NCBI RefSeq assembly: GCF_040412425.1
Contig: NC_089756.1
Span: 8,906,226 to 8,970,225, forward strand
Source of the DNA: Macrobrachium rosenbergii
Lineage: Eukaryota; Arthropoda; Malacostraca; Decapoda; Palaemonidae
Length of the DNA: 64,000 nt
Direction: 5' to 3'
Within the stretch, counting starts at the first letter, position 1. Each line of letters opens with the position of its first letter. A model generated the notes under the pieces. The model was not told where the DNA came from and ran no database searches. It saw nothing but the letters and a program-made list of their open reading frames with translations. Both the position numbers and the translations under genes were made by a program. Below, piece after piece: positions 15,664 through 27,300 of this stretch.

Positions 15664-15935
15664 ATACATATAAAATATAAAATTTAGGCCAAAGGCCTAT
15701 GAGATCATTCAATACTGACAGAGAATTTGAGATTACAGAGATTTTGAAGGTGTAACAGAAGGAAAACCTCACAGTTGCACTATAAAACAACTGACAAGAG
15801 AGGGTGGAAAGTATGATGGAGGTCAGAGAATATAAACGTTGGTACAGTAAAGGAATGGAATGGGTTGCACCTAGGGGCTGAAGGAACACTGCAAAGAACC
15901 TAAAGTAATGTCTACAGTGCACCATGATATACCTT
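15664..15935 (+). mobile_element. SINE-like repeat family A, copy 1 (3'-truncated)
   Basis: One of three copies in the window (with 54820-55133 and 60093-60402). Shared words include GGCCAAAGGCC, GATCATTCA, GGAAAACCTCACAGTTGCAC, GAGGGTGGAAAGTA, AAAGTAATG and CTACAGTGCACC. This copy stops after CAGTGCACCATGA and lacks the last 30 bp or so found in the others. I found no clear target duplication. Confidence 0.75.
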
Positions 15936-16732
15936 GTCCTATGGGGGTTTTCTCTTACCTGTGTATTCACTTTTACCATCCTTTTTATCACATTTTGGGA
16001 CCACTACATCTCTCACCCTTTGCCCAATTCTCACCCCACATCAACTACACAACCAGTTTCTCCATCATTTCCTAATTCACATTAATTAAACATTCACACA
16101 TTATTTCTATAAAAGATAGTTTACTGAAATGACACATTTCAACTTTTTTTCCACATGGTTTTCGCTTTCAAACTTTTACATGTACCTGCTACCTTTCTTA
16201 CTGCACATAGCCTACCCTATTATTCACCTCTTCTCTTCCATCATCTTTTGCTTTTACAGTACTTATAAACACTATAAGAATTCTTCACTTCCATTCTTCC
16301 ATCCTCTGTACTGGCTTTCATTACCCAATCTTTCAGGCGTCCATTATTCTCGTAGCATTGATCTTGCCTACATTATTTCTAAGCTTTCTATTCAAACAAA
16401 AATGTAAATCCCTATACCAGTATAGGCAGATTTTCTCCACTTTCAGATGTAAAGAAATGCCACTCCACATCCCTTTCCAAGCTTTCTTTTCCCAGAATAT
16501 GGCACCTACATTAAACACCCAGTGACTGCCAAAAATTTCAAATAAAATGCTCTTAGTACTAGAAGTGAAATATTTTGGAAATACGACCAGCTTCTTCTAC
16601 ATATGATTTCAAAAATAAAAATACCACACCCTAAGACTGAAGTATTCAACCAATATATGCCTCACAGTCAAAGGAACCAAAGAAATCATTGATACACAGC
16701 TGGGATTACCCAGCCATTTACGATATACAGTA
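15936..16732. other. Non-coding stretch
   Basis: No gene recognised. Short open frames here lack any family signature. Confidence 0.5.
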
Positions 16733-16736
16733 GCAC

Positions 16737-17157
16737 TGTAAAGTCACCACATCGGCGCCAGGATAGTGTTTCGGCGGCGCCATTAATTAAGTCTCCGCTG
16801 AGCTTGTTTTCTTTGGTGACTTCCCATTTTCTTCAAGCTCAATTAGTCACGCCTAAAACGTGCCAGGTCACGCATTTTAATCATTTTTACTTTATGCGTA
16901 TTTATACAAATGTCACACATTGTGTATCACATGTTTCTTCATTCACAGGCATCAAGACTGTATCCATATTGTAGCTCTGTATGTTTTGTATTGTAATTTG
17001 TACTCGTTCACTGTATATTACTGTTTATTGTTTCGACCTCAGGTCACAGTCAATTCCATTGTCTCTCGCGGGCGGCGTCAGTCGGCCGCTATATAAGCTG
17101 CCTGGATCTGTAATAAAGTAGCAGTAACTTTACCTGCTCGTTTCTTTGACACCCACA
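16737..17157 (+). repeat. 5' LTR of Gypsy element 2
   Basis: Starts TGTAAAGTCACC and ends GACACCCACA. A TATA-like CTATATAAG lies at about 17089 and AATAAAG about 20 bases later, the expected order of promoter and polyadenylation signal in an LTR. Confidence 0.92.
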
Positions 17158-17177
17158 GTGGTGACCCGGAGTATCCC
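17158..17177 (+). promoter_or_regulatory. Primer binding site of Gypsy element 2
   Basis: GTGGTGACCCGGAGTATCCC directly follows the 5' LTR. TGGTGACCC matches the complement of the tRNA-Trp 3' end, the primer known for CsRn1-type Gypsy elements. Confidence 0.7.
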
Positions 17178-17589
17178 GGAGCCATTAGCAGACTCACACG
17201 GCGACTTAGTCTTGGCTCCAGGATTTCTCCAAAACGCTCTTAGCGGCCTAAACACGCGCTGTAACCAGCGTTTGAGCGTGCTGACTCGTCGGCGTACCCC
17301 ACCAGCGTCACTAGCGGAACCACACGGGCGCACGAAAGTGCGTACTAGACGCGAGTACCCCACTCCAGTAAGGGGTCAAAGGAGCGAGCATGGACGCGAT
17401 ATCCCCTCCTTCATGCAGTTAAACGCGACCCGCGGACTCGGAGGTTTACCTGCCTCCCATCACACCCGCGCCCGCCCCGCATCGAGGCCCTCCCGCAACT
17501 CCCACCAGCGCCCCGAACACACGGCGGCCGGGCAACACAATCGCGGGCCGCCCTCACCGTAAAGCTGCCGCCCGTTTACGCAGGGGAAC

Positions 17590-18100
17590 CCATCAATGGG
17601 CTGCGCAGGGTGGAGAGCCACTTCAGAATCGCGGACCTGACGGACGAAATCCTACAGGCCGACAGTGCTCAACGCCCTTCCGGAGGACGTGTACAGAAAA
17701 CTCATCTCGCGAAGTACCGAAACACACACCCTCACATACAGCACCACAAAAGTTCCTCCTCGGCTTGCTCCTGCCCATCGCCGAGCGGGCCGCCCGTGCT
17801 ATCGACCTTGCCATAAACCCACGCCACGACCTCAATTCAAGAGACGCTGGGGGCATGGTCGAGATCTCCTGTCACTACCAGACTTGGGTGGCACAAAGCG
17901 GCAGGAGATAAGCTTCACACGGAAATCTACCTTCGCCAACTCCTCCCGAGGTACGCAACCAGATTGCTCACCCCTACACCATGCCTGTCGAGGACCTCAT
18001 AGAGACGGCGCAACACCTCACAGACTCCGTCAAGGCTTCACAGCGGCTAAAACCGGCCACACAGCCGGTCAGCTCCGGCCCAGCCTGAAGAGGACGTGAG
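17590..18100 (+). pseudogene. Gag remnant of Gypsy element 2
   Basis: Within about 17590-17680 the sequence reads WRVESHFRIADLTDEILQAD in one frame and then LNALPEDVYRKLISRS in another. This corresponds to the same Gag segment of element 1 (VEGQFRVAGLTDEVLKAD...INALLEEIYK). A frameshift lies at about 17665 and further frame changes follow. No functional Gag can be made. Confidence 0.7.
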
Positions 18101-18241
18101 AGCAGCCCGTCAACGCCATCGCCAACAGACGCCGGGAACCACAGCAGATGGAGGTCCCGGGCTTCTGTCGCTACCACAAGTGGTTCGAAAGGACGCCCGA
18201 AACTGCCTGCCGCCCTGCTCGTTCACCCGTTCAAAAAAACG

Positions 18242-18922
18242 GTGGCGGCGGCCAGCAGGACAGGCCGCCATGGCAGCCGAAGAACCCAGGGCCTCAAAAC
18301 AGTAGGTTTTTACGTCCGCGACACCGTCTCCGGCAGGATGATGCTGGTCGACACAGGAGCCTTTAAATCGGTCTTCCCAGCATCCAGAGAGGACCGCAAC
18401 ACAGACCACCAGCCACTGGTTCACGCCTTCACGAAGCAGGGGGACGCATGGTCTTCCAGACAGCAGCGCCACCTCTCAGCCATAGCCGAATTTACCTGTT
18501 CCGTCAGGTACCTCCCGGCAAGAAAAATCCGTAGCAGACGCCTCTCCAGAGTCGAGTTGAACGCAGTGCAGCTTGGTGTAGATTACCAGGACCTTGCCAG
18601 AGAACAGGCCGCTGACCCAGAAACCCCAGCATACCGCACCGCCATCACATCCCTCAAGTGGCGGGACGTGACCCTCGCCCCGAAGGCCCCAGCCTGCTCT
18701 GTGACATCAGCACAGGCCAGCCCCGCCCGGGTTCCAGCCTCACGCTGCCGCCAGGTATTCGACATAATTCACGGCCTCTCACACCCCTCCGGCAGGACCA
18801 CGGCCAAACTGCTTTCAAAAAGTTCGCCTGGCACGGGGTGCAAAAGGACGCCACGGCCTGGGCAAAACAGTGCCTGCAGTGCCAGACCAGTAAAGTGGGT
18901 CGTCACACGCAGTCGGGGGTAG
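18242..18922 (+). pseudogene. Protease-RNase H fusion created by deletion
   Basis: A 226-codon open frame starts with the protease segment FYVRDTVSGRMMLVDTGAFK and SVFPASREDR, then within two codons (about 18402) enters RNase H at TDHQPLVHAFTKQGDAWSSR. It continues to the RNase H end and the integrase histidine motif HGLSHPSGRTTAKLL. In element 1 these two points are separated by the second half of protease and all of reverse transcriptase, over 1.4 kb. The fusion is in frame but lacks the protease flap region, the reverse transcriptase and the first RNase H acids, so it should have no enzyme activity. Confidence 0.88.
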
Positions 18923-19800
18923 GCGAAGTTCCCACAGCCAGGGCGCCGCTTGGCCACATCCACATCGACGTCGTCGGGCCCCTTCCCCATCAGGCGGATC
19001 CAGATACCTCCTGACGGTGGTAGACCGTTCAACGAGGTGGCCCGGCCACACCCATGCAAGCCAACAGCCAGCGCGTGCGCCGAGGCCCTGCTCTCCAGTT
19101 GGGTTAGCCGCTTCAGCGTCCCGGACCACATCACAACCGACAGGGGCCCCGCTTTCCTCTCCGAGTTGTGGTCTGCCCTGGCTCAACTGCTGGGAACCAC
19201 GCACCACACCACCACAGCGTACAACCCAGCGCCAACGGCCTGGTGAAACGGTTCCACAGGTCCCTAAAGTCATCCTCATGGCCCGCTGCACCGCCGAGGA
19301 CTGGAAACATCAGCTGCCGTGGGTCCTCCTCGGGTTGAGGACCGCCCCAGAGCCGCGGCACCCCATCCGCAGCTGAACAAACCTGTGGGGAACCCCTCGT
19401 GGTGCGGGAGAGCTCGTGACGGATGAACGCCACTCCCCATCACTGCAGAGGCTCCGCGGCGTGGCGGCAAGTTAAGCCCCTTGCAGGCGCTCATACATCG
19501 ACAAAGCAACCACCTTCATGCCGCCACAGCTGTCATCCGCCACCCACGTCTTCGTCCAGAGTCGACGCCCGTCCGTCCACCACTAACTAAGCCCTACAGG
19601 GGACCCTTCCGCATGCTGGAACGGAACAGCAAGGCGTTCCAGCTGGCACTCCCAGGCAAGGACGACTGGGTTTCCATAGACCGGTTAAAGCCCGCCTTCC
19701 TGTCGGAGAGTCCCGGCAGCAACACAGCACCCTTCCGCCAACCGCACTCCATGCAGCACGCCCTCACCCCGCAGGCGCGCCGCCCAGGAAGGGGACTGCC
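18800..19800 (+). pseudogene. Integrase of Gypsy element 2, frameshifted
   Basis: Segments in several frames: CLQCQTSKVGRHTQSGVGE (zinc finger), HIHIDVVGPLP with the first Asp, HITTDRGPAFLSELWSALAQ with the second Asp, and the C-terminal part RPPLTKPYRGPFRMLERN. At the position of the catalytic Glu the sequence reads LVKRFHRS where element 1 has MVERFHRS, so the third catalytic residue is Lys. Frameshifts lie near 19010, 19240 and 19390. It is not functional. Confidence 0.82.
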
Positions 19801-19903
19801 CAACCAGCAGCCTCACAGGCGGGAGGCCCCTCCGTTATCTTCAAGGAGCCGCGGCACCTTCAGCGTCCCAGCAGATACAGGGATTAGTCAGACACGCCCC
19901 TGT

Positions 19904-19917
19904 CTTGGGGGAGTATT
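19904..19917 (+). promoter_or_regulatory. Polypurine tract of Gypsy element 2
   Basis: TTGGGGGAGTATT lies directly before the 3' LTR, nearly the same as the tract of element 1. Confidence 0.75.
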
Positions 19918-20340
19918 TGTAAAGTCACCACATCGGCGCCAGGATAGTGTTTGGCGGCGCCATTAATTAAGTCTCCGCTGAGCTTGTTTCTTTGGTGACT
20001 TCCCATTTTCTTCAAGCTCAATTAGTCACGCCTAAAACGTGCCAGGTCACGCATTTTAATCATTTTTACTTTATGCGTATTTATACAAATGTCACACATT
20101 GTGTATCACATGTTTCTTCATTCACAGGCATCAAGACTGTATCCATATTGTGTGCTCTGTATGTTTTGTATTGTAATTTGTACTCGTTCACTGTATATTA
20201 TTGTTTATTGTTTCGACCTCAGGTCACAGTCAATTCCATTGTCTCTCGCGGGTTTACGTCAGTCGGCCGCTATATAAGCTGCCTGGATCTGTAATAAAGT
20301 AGCAGTAACTTTTACCTGCTCGTTTCTTTGACACCTTACA
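19918..20340 (+). repeat. 3' LTR of Gypsy element 2
   Basis: Differs from the 5' LTR by about ten small changes. Ends ACACCTTACA, followed by the GCAC duplication. Confidence 0.92.
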
Positions 20341-20344
20341 GCAC

Positions 20345-21590
20345 TGACAAACAGCAGCGGATTGACGAAGCCATCTGGCCTCATGAAATGTTACTAACTT
20401 AAAGTTTTATTTGAAAACCACAGCAAGAATGCTTTTTAGCAAAAGTGATAAGCCATCCAGCAAAATACAGAGTTCATCAGCATAGAATGAAATGATGCAG
20501 GTGGGATCCATTGTTGATATGGATGCTTAACCACCAGTTAAGTAAAAACGTGAACACGTGTGGCAAGAGCCATTGCCTTTAACCATTGAGTCACATTTCT
20601 AGACTAAAAGGCTTGCCCATAAGAACTTTCTCAAGGATGTAAAGAACTTTCAGTATCACCCATTACTTTCTACACGGAATTATGCAAGGAACTAATATCA
20701 TACATAATCTTTTCATATTGCAAGCTGAGGGTGAGCAAAATGTTAACTTTAGGGAGAGCAACTTCTAAAAGAATCATAACTAGGAATTGAGTTAGTTCCA
20801 AAACAGATCACTTTCAATCTACCATTTTTTAACATCTAATAACACTAAAGATGCCTTCCTCCATAAACTAAGTCAAAACAAAATAGTAAACATTAAGTAC
20901 TGTAATAGCAGTCAACAAAATTAGTACCTTAAGTACACTGGAAATACATAAATATAAGAGTGAAAGTTTCCTGTTTTAGTATTAGAGCCAATTTGATTAC
21001 CATGAACTCTAAAAATAAAAAGGACAAACTTGTACCTTAACTACTCATGAAAGAGTCGCATAAAATCATATCATCAAACTCTATTGAGCTGCAGGAAACA
21101 CTGCCCTCAGGTTACTGAGCTCCAGTATACCAAGGTAGATCTCCCAACCTGTAATGCAGTTGAAGAATTATTAAAAAAAATTAAGTCTTCAGCAATGGGA
21201 AGTATTTTTTTTTTTAAATAATTTCAAGTCCACTGAAAGATTCATACAAACATAAACTGAAAAGCTGCAGTAGCTTAACATCTCCAATCACTGACCCTGT
21301 TATGACAGATGAGCAGCAGAGGAGAGGTACAGCTTTTCTGTTACCATAGGGACAAAGTGGACTTTGAAATAGAAGCTGAGAGAGCAAGAAAAAAAAGAGA
21401 GAAGCTGCAGTATCAATGAAAGTGTGAGAGATAGTCAGACTATGTGTGAATAAGAGTCTTAGTAGATCGAGCAAAGATTTAGCAATGGGTACATAAAGGT
21501 TGTACTGCTTTAAGCAGCAGGTACATAATCACTGACAAGGTAAATGAAGGAGATTTTTAGAAAGGTGTCACCACAGAATGTTAAGATTTG
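20345..21590. other. Non-coding stretch
   Basis: No gene or clear repeat recognised. Confidence 0.5.
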
Positions 21591-21890
21591 TGACTGGACT
21601 ACGGTACCAAGATGCTGCAAAAAAGACAAAGATCTCAACAACTGAGAAGCTTGGAAAAGTAATGAGAAGGGATAAGGAACAGTTAGCGAAAAAAGCAGTA
21701 TATGCTGAAGTAGCAGGATAAGCACTTATGGGAAGGCCCCGTGAATCATGGAAAAAAGGGCAGATGAAGACCTCAACCTGATGGGGGTTCAGACAGGAGC
21801 ATTGGATAATACAGTGAAGAGAGCTAACTTCACAACTAACCCTATGAAGGGATAAATTAGGGTAGAAACGTTTATGATGATGAACTGACG
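21591..21890 (+). pseudogene. Possible 3' remnant of a LINE
   Basis: At about 21729-21775 the sequence reads GRPRESWKKGQMK, like the GRPxxxW motif near the end of many LINE reverse transcriptase ORFs. It is followed by a TNPMKG-stop pattern and GATGATGA, seen at the ends of such elements. No longer domain is preserved. This is weak and rests on motif resemblance only. Confidence 0.25.
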
Positions 21891-23444
<1,554 letters not shown>

Positions 23445-23449
23445 TAGTT

Positions 23450-23800
23450 AGTCCCAGTTTACTGACAGGGGTTCCGTTCTTATACCGCGTGTAAGCGAAA
23501 ATTTTATCGTAAACCAAAAAATCGTCGAAAATCGTCAAAAATCCTAAGAAAACCTGACTTTTAATGCTCTGGGTGTATTGAAAACAACGTAAACTACATT
23601 TGTATTGAGTTTTTCATCGAAAAACCCTCCAAATTTTTATTATTCTGCCGTTTTCATATTTCTTCCGTCGGATCGGCGTACGATGCGTCGTAACCCTGGA
23701 ACATGCGTCGTAAACCGGGAAATAATTTCTGATGAATATATCGGAAAAGCGTCGTAACCTCGGAACGTCATAAGCCGGACCCGTTGTAAATCGGGGACTG
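23450..23800. mobile_element. MITE with AGTCCC termini
   Basis: A 351-bp element without coding capacity. Left end AGTCCCAGTTTACTGAC; right end reverse-complemented AGTCCCCGATTTACAAC; both continue into a GGGTTCCG / GGGTCCGG block. The interior repeats GCGTCGTAA and AAATCGTC words. It sits between two TA arrays, which suggests a TA target. I recall sequences of this kind as abundant in decapods, but cannot search here. Confidence 0.6.
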
Positions 23801-23821
23801 CCTGTATGTATATATATGCAT

Positions 23822-23975
<154 letters not shown>

Positions 23976-24025
23976 ATTATATATAAATCATATGTGTGTG
24001 TGTGTGCACAAGATTTCAATATGCA

Positions 24026-24031
24026 TTTAAT
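24026..24031 (-). promoter_or_regulatory. Possible polyadenylation signal of the NUDT16-like gene
   Basis: ATTAAA on the minus strand, about 130 bases past the stop codon. I saw no canonical AATAAA closer by. Confidence 0.3.
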
Positions 24032-24158
24032 ACTGTACCAGACACTAATCAATGATACTTCTGTTATTTTACAGAAGACAAAACTAAGAATTCCTTACAA
24101 TGCAACTGTTTGCCTTGTGACAAAAAAGAGCAACCTATAATGTAAGTTCCTCAAAACC

Positions 24159-24362
24159 TTAAAATCTATTTGGAGCTAGTTTAAGATTTTGACTTTTGTA
24201 CATAGCATCACCAATTTCCTCTTCCGTCAATATTTTCATATGAAATAATGTTAGAAGCAACTGTTGTTTTGCAGTACCAACAAATTTGTTGTTCAAAAAT
24301 GCTGGTAACCCACTATACATGTTCGCCATAGTGTAGAGGGGAACTCTTACAGTTCCGAATAC
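24159..24362 (-). CDS. NUDT16: NUDT16-like exon 5 (stop)
   Basis: 67 codons plus TAA. FGTVRVPLYT and GLPAFLNNKFVGTAKQQLL match the family's conserved C-terminal segment. About 25 further residues after KQQLLLTLFH extend the protein beyond the vertebrate end. The acceptor is CTTTTCAAAG|GTA. Confidence 0.92.
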   Translation of the reverse strand, partial: VFGTVRVPLYTMANMYSGLPAFLNNKFVGTAKQQLLLTLFHMKILTEEEIGDAMYKSQNLKLAPNRF

Positions 24363-27300
24363 CTTTGAAAAGAGAGAAAATGTTAGTTAAAACAAGTGAA
24401 GGCACTCACATCTTACTTACCACTAACACCATACTACTGATTAACCTGCCATACTACAAAAAAAACAAAGTAACTTGCAACCTTTCACCATGAAAGGGAG
24501 ATTTTCTTATCTCAGAAAATTACTCGAGTACTAACTGCCCGGAAAATAATCCCAACAGGACCAAAGTCCAGTGTACACTACAAACATACAGTAATAACCA
24601 TATTAATATATCATGACAAACTTGAAAATACATGATACCCCAACTCCTATTCATGAGAAAGGTTTTGCATACAAATACAGAAACGCAACTTTTGAAATAT
24701 GCCTGTGGTGCATTTTTATGTTCTTACAATTCAACATGGTCTGGACCTTGGAAATTATTTTTCTGATTACACAAGCAAATGGAAAAGCTTCAGCTTTCAT
24801 TCAGAGGATAATCATTATTACTAGTATATTTCAAACTTATTTACAAATTAAAATTATTAACTCTCATAAGGCTGGCTAGCTTCATACAGGGAAAATATAA
24901 AACTTTTGATATAAAGTACTGAGGACTGTATGAAACATCAACCATGACAACTTAAAGGTGTGTAACTAAAATACTAAATTAACTTTATATTAATGAAATT
25001 AATAGCTATGCTAAAGCCTCACATTCATGAAAATTCTTCAAAGACAGATCAGCATTTAAGAACCAAAGATGGGATCCAAATGCACAAGCTTTGCATGTAC
25101 CAACGAGTACCTGATGCTCAGACAGCAGGAATTGATAAACTTCATTAAATGGGTAAGTGATTTAAGGCACTACTGCAGCGTTCTTTCCTGCTGTTCTGGT
25201 TGACTCTTCTTGTACATATTCTTTGTGCCCCACCTCAGACAACTTGTTTCCCAAAGTGTAAAGCCTGAATTCTGGCTAACCCAGGAAGAAACCAGGGAAA
25301 AGTTTCTGCCATGCAACTCCAGTGAACGGGATGTGGAATGTAAAAGGCTGGTAATTGTGCAACTAATGCTGAAATTAGTTCCTATGTAAGAGGCATCCTA
25401 TTTCTCAAAATGTCTAAACCCAGACATCCCCCTTGAACTTGTGGGGTCCAGAGCTGTCGCCGGGACCCTCAGGGCATCCTCGCTTCAAAACAAAAATCTA
25501 CATGACACACCGAGACTCAGGAAACACAAATCCAGAGCTCCTGATTCAAAGGATCTTTTATGCATTTTTCAGAAGATACTTTATGTCCTTGTCAGAATTG
25601 TAATTATTAATGTATGTATGTACGGCATTGCAAGCTTTCTAACCACGAGGCCTGGTTCTTCAGAGCAGAGACTATCTTCAGGTCTAAAAAGATCTCTTCA
25701 TCCTGCAAAGCCAATGCCGTCCTCAAGTTCCTGCCAGACAATGTCTTCAAGCAGATCACAGAATGGCTCGCCGAACAAAAGACAACCGTCACCTACAAAA
25801 CACTGAAGGCCCAACTAAGGTCATCCTTCAGCATGCCACCCATTCTCAGAGCTACGAAATTCCTGCACAACATAGGGGCAGCAACAGGAGACCAGTGGCC
25901 GCTGCACGCCTACAAGCAACTGCGGTGGCTAGTTATGATCCCTGCCACAGACAACCACCCAGAGACTACATTGGACCTTGTGTGAGAGGTCCTACTCACA
26001 AAATTACCCCACCAAACAGTCACAGCCATCCCCAACGCATCAACCATGGACCTCGACGATTTCCTGAAGACAGTCAATGCCATCGATGGCCACAAGTCGA
26101 CACAGCCTACACAACCACCTGTAGCAGCAGCAGACTGACACAGAGACGGACAGCGATCCAAAGGGTCCCACCGCCCCCATACACCGCTACCAGAACTCCC
26201 GGTGAAAAAACAAACCCAAATACAATCCCAAAACAGAAGAATGTCCCAAGGGCATTTGTTTCTACCACTGGAGGTTTGGGAGTGAAGCCTGAAAATGTGA
26301 AAATGATTGCCACGTCAAAAAACATGCAAAAGGGTCGCAACAGTGACCCAACAAAATACATCAGCGGTGGGCAGACCAGTAGCCTTGTAAGAGAAATCGC
26401 ACCTGCTTTCTGCCGTCTTTCTTCCAGGTACTGTACAAGCAAAAAGACTCGACATGTTTTTCATCATAGAAAAAGATAAAAAATGGAGTTCCTGGTTGAC
26501 ACCAGCACATTCAAATTATTCGTGCCAGCCAACCCACACAAACACCTCAGTCCAACTCCAGCACCCTACAGGTGTCCACTGCCAGCAGAGCCCTGCTGAA
26601 AATATACAGGAAAAGGACCATGAAAGTGTTGTTCAGCGGGAAGCAGTACAACTGGACATTAGTCACAGCAGACGTAACAATCGCACTTTTAGGAGAGCAG
26701 ACTTCCTAAAAGCCCACAACATGCTTGTTGACGTAGCGAAACAGCAGCTGATCACACGACCAACCGCGTAGCCCCACTCACACCGACTCCAGCACCAGAG
26801 ATAAGTCGCCTCCTACAGGAGTTCCCGAAGGTATTTATGGACAACCAGCAGCACAATCTGACCAAACGTGGACAAAGCACCACGTCCAGCACCACACAGT
26901 CACCGAACGTCCCCCCAGTGCACACCCATTTTAGACATTTGGCCCCAGAAATGCCAAACGAGCTCTCCAGGACATGGAAAGGGCAGGAATATGCCAAAAA
27001 GCCTCCAGCCCATGGGCATCTTCTCTACACACACTACCAAAACCTGATGGAACATGGCGACCCTGCAGCAACTACCAGAGACTCAGCATCAAGACAGCAT
27101 CTAACAGGTATCCACTACCGAACATCACCAACATAACCAACCAGATGGAGGGTGTCAAAATATTTATGAAGATCAACCTGATAAAGGGATACTTCCAAGT
27201 TCCAGTCACAAAGGAGGACATAGAAAAAACAGCCATTCTCATCCCCTTCAGCACATACACCTTCAACTACAGCAGCTTCAGCCTTCGGAACTCAGGTGCG

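Larger units (their letters stand above)
16737..20340 (+). mobile_element. Gypsy LTR retrotransposon 2, lacking reverse transcriptase
   Basis: LTRs at 16737-17157 and 19918-20340 are about 97-98% identical by eye and the element is flanked by a 4-bp duplication GCAC (16733-16736, 20341-20344). The primer site and polypurine tract resemble those of element 1. The internal region is only 2.76 kb. Gag and protease fragments are followed directly by RNase H and integrase, and the entire reverse transcriptase is missing. The internal coding sequence is full of frameshifts, in contrast to the young LTRs. Confidence 0.92.
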
